DNA of 64,000 nt from Rhytidiadelphus loreus (lineage: Eukaryota > Streptophyta > Bryopsida > Hypnales > Hylocomiaceae), in the NCBI GenBank assembly GCA_947034895.1, contig OX344765.1, positions 28,463,001 to 28,527,000 of the forward strand, read 5' to 3'. A program made the position numbers and the translations under genes. The notes under the pieces were generated by a model. The model was not told where the DNA came from. It did no database searches and was given only the letters and a program-made list of their open reading frames with translations. How positions within the stretch are numbered: position 1 is the stretch's first letter; the number at the start of each line of letters is the position of its first letter. Positions 34,501 through 42,884 of the stretch are shown here, in pieces.

Positions 34501-34676
34501 ACGTCCTCAAATTGCTTGCGAGTAATCGGAGTTGCATTCTCCAAATCTAGCAACAACGTGGGTTCTTCAGCATATTATGGCGGTGCCCATTGATTGTCTA
34601 CTTTCTCTGCTTTTACTCTTACACCTTGTTCTTTGACGTCATCCCACTCCACATGCTCGTCCTCGCTGCCACTCAT
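31504..34676 (-). pseudogene. Gene B: coiled-coil / zinc-finger protein partnered with gene A, broken by stops
   Basis: Three-exon reading on the minus strand: 34676-34176, 34085-33203 and 32129-31504. Exon 1 is acidic then basic (MSGSEDEHVEW...; FEDVYGLCNRGPSLKRLKIG; EVERLWMICHQRTVVPYNR). Exon 2 has a helix-rich, coiled-coil-like stretch (ELDASDVRMKSLSERKERCG). It then has a RING/PHD-like Cys-His cluster, CSYC...CTISSCRHGYHSWC...CCFVGCGEEMHPAWW. Exon 3 is Ser/Lys-rich (SPNKKRKEGG, ELEEGSSEGSSDEE, GKHKSVGGSSGRSN) and ends at TAG 31504. In-frame stops lie at 34575 (TAA), 34179 (TAG), 33555 (TGA), 31807 (TAA) and 31642 (TGA). The frame is otherwise continuous. The family is not recognised with certainty. 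The exon 2 donor (GTGGCT) and exon 1 donor (GTAGAA) are weak. Confidence 0.6.
32270..32870 (-). repeat. Minisatellite in the gene B intron
   Basis: Four near-identical ~33-bp units (gtcacccagaatgctacgta, attctcact) lie at about 32562-32690. They are embedded in longer, more diverged units with agtcac, ccattagagaa and atgctac(t/c)agcac that begin near 32270. This lies in the predicted intron between exons 2 and 3 of gene B, parallel to the repeat-filled intron of gene A. Confidence 0.85.
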
Positions 34677-35557
34677 AGCTGAAATTGCAATGAAATCAAA
34701 CCAAAAACTACAATACTCAGTCGCCGAGCTCCAAACCGCAATGACGAAAACCAGTACGTGACACACGAGTTCGTGACCAGAGTGCCCGCCAGACAACGAC
34801 GACGAGGACAATTCGGCAATAGAGCCCGCAAGCCTCTAAACCCTAACAATTCAGGCCGTCGATCTCGCTTAGCCCAAGATGATCCACGGTTGGGATTAGA
34901 CGCTGCACCCCTCCCGCGCCCCGTTTTCAAACACGACCGACCAGCAGTTTTGAAAATCCATCGAGCCAACTCATCCAAGTTTTCATTCACGAACATGCCA
35001 TCGGGGGACATTTGGGACTTGGACTTTTGCCAAAAATGAGCCACCCAATTGTGCATCTACCCATCTATTTGTCCGTCTGCTCATCTACCTGCCCATCTGC
35101 CATTGAATGCCTCATAATATACCACTGGAAAGGTTTTGTGGATAAATTTCCAATAGTCTATCATGCATCAAATTTGAACTATAATTTAGGGTTGGTCTCC
35201 ATTAGTATTTGGACCTCCAAGATCGGAGGGGTCCGAGAGGCTCCATTGGCATAGGCTCTCTGGCTTGAGGTCTAGGCTCCACCCCGTGAAATAGGAATAT
35301 GTAGATATGGAAGGGCTAGAGGGTCAACCAGACGCCCTATTTTAAACAATGAGACAAAATAGTTGAACTACAGTCCTTCACCTCTTTTTGAATTGCCCAT
35401 GCTATTTGCTGTCTATTGGAAAAGTTTCAAGCTACAGGTGCTCCAGTTCCTATATGTTCAAGCCTCAATGGAAAGCTCCATTCATATTCGACTCCGATAT
35501 TCCAAGTCGGATCCTCTCCAGCTCCTAGACCTCCAGCCGGGTAATGGAGTTTGGCTC
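34677..35557. other. Upstream region of gene B and intergenic DNA
   Basis: The first 250 bp upstream of the gene B start are less AT-rich and contain a telo-box-like ctaaaccctaa (about 34837-34847). Overlapping frames (34673-35056 minus, 34758-35039 plus) have no recognised domain. From about 35040 there are degenerate cccatctg/ccatctatt repeats, after which the sequence is ordinary intergenic DNA. Confidence 0.4.
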
Positions 35558-35560
35558 TTA

Positions 35561-37049
35561 GAGCATCCCTACTAATCGGCTTTCCTATCCCTATCCAGAT
35601 GAATTTCATCCAAATATGGAAGAACTTCCTCCATCAGAATGTTGTATCTGCAAATTTTTGGATTAAAGGGATCTTAATTCCCCATATCAAAAGATGGATA
35701 GGGAATTGAGATTTGGTAACCTATATCCAAGTTTTGCCCCCAAAGTCCCTCATAATTATCCCCTTTTTCACCTTCTAGACGTGTTCTCATACCATTACCG
35801 GAGTCCTTTACTGTACCGCAAATGAGTTCTCTTGGTTCTTGTATTTATTAATGTACTACCGTGATTGATGTAGGCAATTACATCGTTTCATATGCAGGTT
35901 TAGTTATTAATTAATTTATTGATTAGTGTGTCTCAATGAGTACTTAAATGGAATTTAACCTATTTATAAAAAGTTGAAAACAAATTGATATTGGAATTAT
36001 TTGATAACTCTGGCCTTTTTTTAAAAGAAAAGAATATTGAGGACAAATTTGGAAATAAATGAAAACACTCTCATTTTGATTATAAGAAATATAAACCATT
36101 ATACTTATTGTACATGAATACATTTTGCCAACATATTAGTTTGGGTTAGTTTGTGGGTAGTCATGGAATCTCTACTCTAAAATAAACTTGGAAGTCCTTT
36201 ACTTAATTCAATTTTAAATATTTTTGGAAAAAATAAAAATATTAGATGTATATTGTTTATTACTACATTACCACCGTTGGGATTGGAATTTTTCAATTTT
36301 ATAATTAAATTCTTAACAATTTAGTGTTTTGAATCATTTTGTACTTCTTTCTACTTACTATTTTTTTCCTATATGTTGTGCAATTCCAAATGATCTAAAA
36401 TTTTTCAAGCATGTAGCCAACTTGACTTGAGAAATGAATCTCAAAAGTAACCACCATTTCGTACATTTTTTCATACAAATGTGACCTTGTGAAGTGTAGT
36501 TGCCCGTGTTTTCACAAGGCCAAATGTTAATTTCTTGGAATCTACATGGTGGAAAATTATGAAATATTGTCCACATCTTTTCTAACTATTTTACTACATG
36601 ATACCACGATTACATTTGTCCAAAAATGTTTTTCATCTAAAATTTGGTGCTTGTAAATGCAAGGGTAGTTTTAGAGCGTTTTTGGTTAAAATATAGTTAG
36701 AGGTTAAAAAAATAATAAAACACTATTTATTTAAATGTAGAGGGTACACCTTCTAAACTAATGAAATAAATAATTGGTGAATTATTTGAATAATTAGAAT
36801 GTGTAAGCTAAACATTTATGCAAAGCAGTAATAAACATATCATATTGGCAACTATGTCCTTCATGTCTTCCATCAATATTCATGTCTTCCATCAGGCCAT
36901 CACAAGCACCAAAGTAACTTGCCACTAGAACTAGGTAACTTGCCTGGATTTTAAAGAAGCACTGGTGGAGAGGGGCTTCTCTATCCCCACTTTTCTGGAT
37001 GAAAAGGTGGATAGGGATATAGATTCAAAACAAATTGGTGGGGATGCTC
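35561..37049. mobile_element. Harbinger-like non-autonomous element with TTA duplication, 1489 bp
   Basis: The left end gagcatccctactaat and the right end, read on the minus strand, gagcatccccaccaat are inverted. The arm continues as (cc)tatccctatcca on both sides with gaps. The 3-bp direct repeat TTA flanks both ends (35558-35560 and 37050-37052), the duplication expected for PIF/Harbinger elements. The interior is AT-rich. The 36358-36576 minus-strand frame shows no transposase motif, so the element looks non-autonomous. Confidence 0.8.
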
Positions 37050-37052
37050 TTA

Positions 37053-37647
37053 GGCGGTGGGAGCCCTCCAAAGATTGTCTATTTGCCCAATCATCCACTT
37101 GTCCACCATTTTGCCTAGCTGCCCATAGCCTTGCTTGCTAAATAGTTAGCCTTCTCGCGATAGCCAACTCTGTCATGCGATCCAATGATGGATTTGGTCC
37201 GCACAATCTTGTCGTCGGATGTGGATCCCTTTCGATTAGATAGATGCATTGGCGGATGGGCGAGCAGACGATGACGCGGACGAATGCAATCAAGGCAGAT
37301 GCCAATGCAACTATAGTCTAGTTGTTGGATTAAGTGGACACGATATGGTCTGTATAGTCGCAGCCGTTAAATTTGGCAGACGATGGGACGGACAGAGTGG
37401 TTAAGGCAGATGGTTAGTGTGGACAAGGGTAGTCGAGGCGAATGGACAATACAGATGCAAGTTGTCCGTAAACATGGATGGATAAAATTATTTTCCCCCT
37501 GATAAATTCACAATTTTTAAATGTTAGGGGACATCACAAGGGTACGTAGCAGACATTGGACATCCAAACATGTCCCTCAATGTCTGGACACCCTGTAAAC
37601 CCTGTACCTAGGTATCTTAGAACATGTGTCTTCCTCTCCAACTTATA
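37053..37647. other. Intergenic DNA, no gene recognised
   Basis: A moderately GC-rich patch (37080-37480) with degenerate repeats of cgatgg, cagatgg and gcgga words. No coding frame or inverted repeat is supported. Confidence 0.4.
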
Positions 37648-38855
37648 CTACAAGAGAAAGGGGTGTTTTAAATATAGTCCTAAAGATAACATTTTAAGTA
37701 ATGACCTTTTTAGGAGATTTTCAATAAGAATTTACAAGATATTTGTGTCTTTCTAGTAAAATTTACTATAAGAAAGTCATGTATTTTTAGACGTTAGCAA
37801 CTAACAAGCATTTTTTCAAAACATGCCATAGGAGGTAGAATTGACTTGGATGTTTCAAAAAATGTTTGGATGTCACATGTAGAACAAGTTGATGTCCTAT
37901 GTGACGGTGATGTTCTAGATGACATTAAAAAAAACATAGTTGTATTTTGTACAATGTCCAAGAAAACATAGAAATGTCATATTGGCAAGGGATTTTGGTT
38001 TACATTTGGGTAAATTAAAGAAAGTTACTATGGATTTAGATAAAACCTTAACCAAATATAAAAAATAGGGGAAGGACAACGACGTGATAAGTGTTTTTTT
38101 AAATAATTAATTTTTAAAGTTTAAAAAATGCCTAGTGATGTGGCATTTGATTGACATAGCATCGAACAAGGTTGAGGTGACATGCCACATCAACTCACTT
38201 GGATGCCATTTGAAAATTTGAATAGTATTTTCTTAGACATCAACTGAGACGTCCAAATGTTTTTTGCAATATCAATTGAGACATCAACTGAGATGTCTAG
38301 ATTTTCTTGACAACATCAACTTTGACAACTTTGTATAATTTTGAAATTTTACATATTCCATATGGTTTATTGTGCCTCTTTCTGCCCCATTTATATAAAT
38401 AACATGTCTTTTCATGTCAATTTACACACAATAATTGACTTTCAAGTCATGTGACATAAATACCAAATATTGTGTACTATGTATGGCGTATTGTGTATGA
38501 TGTACAATGTATTATGTATGGGCTATTTTGTATGGTGTATGTCAAGTTGATGTTGCAAATAGTTTGGATGTTGAAGCTAATATTTCAAAAAATGTCTCAA
38601 AAAGACATTTGAATTGATGTCGCCAAAAACAATATCAAAATTCTTGTTGACATTTAAGTTGACATTGCTCAAAACAATATTAATCTTCTTAAACAATGTG
38701 ATGTTACACTTGACGTCAATTACCACATCATCTTTGGGTCGGGGAAAAAAAAATTCTATGTGGCATTGCCCACCCACGTGGCACTTACGTGAAGGTGAAG
38801 TAGTTGCTACATGGCACATTTTGGCACTTTCTTTGACCATGTCTATTTAGATGTC
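37648..38855. mobile_element. CACTA-like stretch rich in gatgtc/gacatc subterminal words
   Basis: Begins with actacaagagaaagg (37648), sharing 70 bp with the CACTA-type end at 15867. A second CACTA-like start, actataagaaagtcatg, lies at 37755. From there to about 38855 the words gatgtc (left half) and gacatc/acatcaactgaga (right half) repeat many times, as in subterminal regions of CACTA elements. A clear right terminus and target duplication are missing, so the exact borders are uncertain. The 38577-38850 frames are reads of this repeat. Confidence 0.45.
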
Positions 38856-39780
38856 GCAACAAAAACATGGCATAATTTCTCCAACAATTAGTGATAATGG
38901 TACCAATTCTTAATTGCCACTTTGTTGAGGCCCAAGTAGTCAATAGACTTTCATAAAGATCCATTTTTTTCATTACGAAAAGAATAGGAACATCAACTAG
39001 AGACTTTGAATGTTGAATGAAATTTTCAGCCAAATTCTCATCAATATACCCCTTCAATGCAACAAGCTCATCTTGTGATAGGTTGTAGATGGGCCCAAAA
39101 GGTGAATGTGCACATTTTTCAAGATTGATGGCGCAATCGTATGGTTGATATTGTGACAACATTTCACCATATTAATCTTTTCAAAAACAACTTGATAATA
39201 TTTGTACTACTCTAAAAGTGTAGTCGTGTTGATAGTTCTATTAGTTGTTAAAGTTATATAGGCCACAAATATGGAGTCAATCTTTGTAGCATGCATGATG
39301 CACAAGCTTCAATAAATTATGATTTTTGGAAATTTTGGTGATGAAGTGTTTGAAGTTTTGCAAAGGGCATCAATACTGAAGATTTACTATGAAGAAAGAT
39401 AATACTACAATTTGACTAATCAATTTCAAGATTATATTTTTCAAGCAAGATTAGTCCTAAGATAACATTGCTAGAAAGAGAACAAATAATAGTGTAGACT
39501 ACATAGCTACTATGGTCTTTTGTTGTCTATAAAATAATTGTTTCATGGATAACATTGCTAGAAGATAGTGGTCACCCATCAAGAAATTCAATATGTATTG
39601 TTTTTGTCTTCAGGATTAATGGAATTTTATATAGCTTAACAAAAGATTCATCAGTAAAGTATGTTGAAGCTCTTTAATCTATTAATGCATGGATTCCAAT
39701 TTTCTTAGGACTTAAATATATTGATATAATAAAGGAATGCGTAGAATTTGCAGATAATACATGACTTGTTGGTTATTGGT
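38856..39780 (-). pseudogene. Ty3/Gypsy retrotransposon fossil: protease to start of reverse transcriptase
   Basis: On the minus strand, fragments in successive frames follow the order of a Gypsy pol polyprotein. About 39690-39440 gives HALID, RASTYFTDESFVKLYKIPL, IEFLDG, SNVIHETI and VILGLILLEKYNLEID, matching the retropepsin domain (ALIDSGA, vxDGRPLSS, LGLPWLxxHNPxID). About 39150-38990 gives YDCAINLEKCAHSPFGPIYN, LSQDELVALKGYIDENLAE and PILFVMKK, the run-in to reverse transcriptase. About 38950-38880 gives LDYLGLNKVAIKNWY, the DYRxLNkxTiKNrYPLP block. Stops and frameshifts make it inactive. It is cut on one side by the CACTA element at 39841. No integrase or LTR pair was identified. Confidence 0.85.
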
Positions 39781-41043
39781 AACAGTTAAACCACATGGTC
39801 CCTATTGTGGTTGGATGTTGTTTTTCCATTGTATATTTATCACTATAAGAAATTAGTCCTTTTTGTGACTAGGCAAGAATGACTTCATGCCTAGTTTGAC
39901 TAAAGAATGACTACTACCTCTGTAATAGCACCAAATTCAAAATGGCCCCAATGTCTGAGTTATTCTATAGTTGTGACTACGACTACGAGATGAAGTATGG
40001 ATGACTTTAGAGCTTCATCCACCATTTTTAGTTCAAATTGTTGTCGACCTTTTGGCAAGTTTACTGGGGTATCTAACGTAGAAGACTCAATCATGTAGAA
40101 TGACTGCGTTGTTATATAATGTAACTATTTTCCACTTAGAAATGACTAGAAAATGACTCACCGAGATCTTGACATGGAAAGCATTGTGTTGAAGTGGATG
40201 CAAGTATGTTGTGCCTTCTTGGGCCGCAACTAAGGTAAACCAGCCCATGACAAGCAAACCACCCATGACAGACACCTACTGACCCCCTCCATTACATTCA
40301 TTTATCAATCTATGAGAGACTTTTTCTGAAAAATGGGGTTAAGACTGCATTGGGCTGATTTGTAGTTGTTATCAAAGCCTTGGGGTATAGTCATGAAGTT
40401 ATTAGTAACTGTCATGGACACTTATACCAATCTAGTCTAAATTGGTAGTAAAAAATAGTTTTTTTATTTCTTAATGTCATGTCCATGTTAGAAAGTCTTG
40501 TAGCCATCTTAGAAAATGCTATGATTGTTTTAGGAGGGAAGATGACCATCATGGAAACACTTTTTTGCTGATTTGGGGTAGTCTATAGGCTGTTTTCGGC
40601 TTACTGGACAGCACACTTCAAAAATTCACAAAAAATTCATATTTTGTCCAAAAATTAAAATTTCAATTGCTTTCTTCATTTCTCACATGTGTCTTTGTAT
40701 GAAAAAAAATTTGATTATTCTTGCTAATGGCAACAGACCACATCAGGCAATCTGCCTGTCATAGGCTAGTTTACCTTATACCCACTTCAAAATGACTTCA
40801 GTAGTCAAATTTTAGTAGTATGCAATCAAACTTTGCAACAAAGGAAGGGGGCACTATAGTGCGACAACGTCGTTACTTAGTCATCACTTGCAAAAGGCGA
40901 AGGACCGTTTTAAAAATTTCTACTGGATAGACCTTTGCTCGCTTGAAGAAGACTTTTTTGTGCACAATCTTGGGATGTGACTATAAGTAGTATAGGAGGA
41001 GGGAATGCAATGACTAGTGAAGGGGAGGACGCTTGCTTTAAAA

Positions 41044-41111
41044 TAAATTTAATTTTAAAATTTTAAAATTTTAAAATAATAATGATAATAAATAAAATAA
41101 TAATAATAATG

Positions 41112-41142
<31 letters not shown>

Positions 41143-41196
41143 TAATAATAATAATAAAAATAAAATAAAAATAATAATAAAATAATAAAATAATAA

Positions 41197-41237
<41 letters not shown>

Positions 41238-41295
41238 CAATAATAATAATAATAAAAATAAAATAATTATAATTATTTTTATTTTTATTTTTATT
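41044..41295. repeat. AAT/ATA microsatellite tract
   Basis: About 250 bp of imperfect (aat)n with aaaat interruptions, ending in a (atttttatttt)-type run. It lies inside the 3-kb CACTA element. The 41055-41240 frame translates to Leu/Tyr/Phe runs and is not coding. Confidence 0.95.
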
Positions 41296-41504
41296 TTTAT
41301 TTAAAAAAAACGAGTAGTTTGATATGGGTGCCTTCTTACCACAATAGATTGCAAAAAATTGTAATTACAAATTTATTTTAATAAAAACTTTAATTTAAGT
41401 TATTTTAATGTTTTTTCAATTGCTTCTAGGATCTATCTTGCCTTAAAGAAACGCACGAGCTTGTTGAGTTTTTTTTTATTATAAAATTTAAAAAAATAAA
41501 AATA

Positions 41505-41762
41505 CATTAGATGAGATTTTGGGGGGTTGGAAGGTTGTTTCAAGCCTATTCCCAGCTTCGTTCCCCCCGGTCTCATTGAATGCCGGTGTCAGATATTTTT
41601 GAGAAAAAATTTAATCTTTAAAATGAAAAAAAAAGTTAATTTAAAAAAAAAAGTGACCTAGCAATTGCTCGGCTAGGTCAGCGCAGCTTGCGAACAGTGG
41701 GTTTTGGTGGGTTTCCAAATGGGAACTCACAGCCCTCCAAAGTAGCAAAAAAACATGTAATG
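41505..41762. mobile_element. MITE, CATTAGATG family, copy 5 (nested in CACTA element)
   Basis: Starts cattagatgagattttggg and ends gcaaaaaaacatgtaatg. The internal block is gacctagcaattgctcggct followed by aggtc. The middle is AT-rich, and the second block is gttttggtgggtttcc. The right part (gggaactcacagccctcc) closely resembles copy 3 (gggaactcgcagccctcc). It lies inside the 3-kb CACTA element 39841-42881. Non-coding. Confidence 0.72.
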
Positions 41763-42884
41763 AATTGCTGCCAGAGTTCCCTACGATCGGAACTTAAACC
41801 TCCTTAATAGTCTCCCTTTTTTTCCTAATGACAAGACCCTCAAGCCAAACTAACTAACTAATAGTTCTTTATTAGAGCAAATACAACAAAGGTAGGTGCA
41901 ATTCAATGGTATGCCACTTCAAAATGACTCCAATTCAATGCCCTTAAAGTTGCATAACAATAAATTACTCTAAGAACAACTAAGATGTGTACAACCTCCC
42001 TAAACATTGTTATGTATGCAAATTTGTCTATAACTTTTGATTTGAGTTTTGAAATCTAAAACAAATTTTGGAGATGAAAGTGAGATTGATTTTCCAACTT
42101 TTATAAGTTCAAAGTTTTTTGAAGAAAGTTAATTTGCTATGCCTCAATGAAGTATAAAATATTACTTGTAACACAATTCCTGCATTTCACATATCCCACA
42201 TGGTTTGTTTTGCCTCCTATTACCCCACTACAATAAAAGGCTTGTCATTTTGTCTCTTCATACTCATATACTAAGTGGCTTTGAAAGCCATGTGACATGT
42301 ATGCCAAATATGATGTATAGTGTATTGTGTGATGTATTTTGTATGGTGTATCATTGTGAAACTTTGAATGACCTTGGAGTGTGATCTAAATCTTAAATTC
42401 AAGTTACTTTAGAATGACTTGCCATGTGTCAATGCATTTGGATTGTGCAAAGACTCCATTCGGAATGACTTCACAATGACTTAAACATGACTCTAATGTG
42501 ACTTAAATATGATTCTAATGTAACTCTGACATAAATCTAACATAAATCTGATGTGACTATGATATGTCCATGTCAACAACTACAAAATGACTACATAATT
42601 GGTTGACATGGACATCTATGTCAACAAAAATTCATTTGAAAATGGATAGCTGCCCGGCCTTTCCCACAAAAATTATTGTACACCCTTGTGTACACCTCAT
42701 CAACCACGAAGACCTTATCATTCTTTCTTCATCCAAGGTAGAATTGGATGATGATAATAGAATGGCAGTCGTTTAAAGAATGACTTGTCCACTATGACTT
42801 TAGAGCCCGAAGTCATTTTTTAGTCATTGTTATCCGAAATGACTTCTATGCAATCATTTTTACCCCCAGTTTCTTGTAGTTTAT

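Larger units (their letters stand above)
39841..42881. mobile_element. 3-kb non-autonomous CACTA element with TAT duplication
   Basis: The left end cactataagaaattagtcc and the right end, read inward on the minus strand, aactacaagaaactggg are CACTA-type termini. The right one carries a single change at its first base. TAT flanks both sides (39838-39840 and 42882-42884). Subterminal regions (39880-40170 and 42400-42860) are full of aatgactt/atgactt words in the same sense at both ends, plus gtgactac and tgactttagagc. No transposase frame is visible. It inserted into or next to the Gypsy fossil. It carries a trinucleotide tract and a CATTAGATG MITE. Confidence 0.82.

Noticed and set aside
23047..34676. 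RNA editing (U-to-C) restoring the stops in genes A and B
   Set aside because: Known U-to-C editing of stop codons occurs in organelles of some seedless plants. This block has nuclear features (spliceosomal introns, transposons), so mutation is the simpler explanation.
38887..38893. Possible right CACTA terminus (attagtg) at the edge of the Gypsy fossil
   Set aside because: Reading the minus strand, this sequence continues the reverse-transcriptase frame (NWYHYH then LLEKL), so it belongs to the retrotransposon and not to a CACTA end.
41055..41240. Leu/Tyr/Phe-rich open frame on the minus strand
   Set aside because: It is the translation of an AAT microsatellite.
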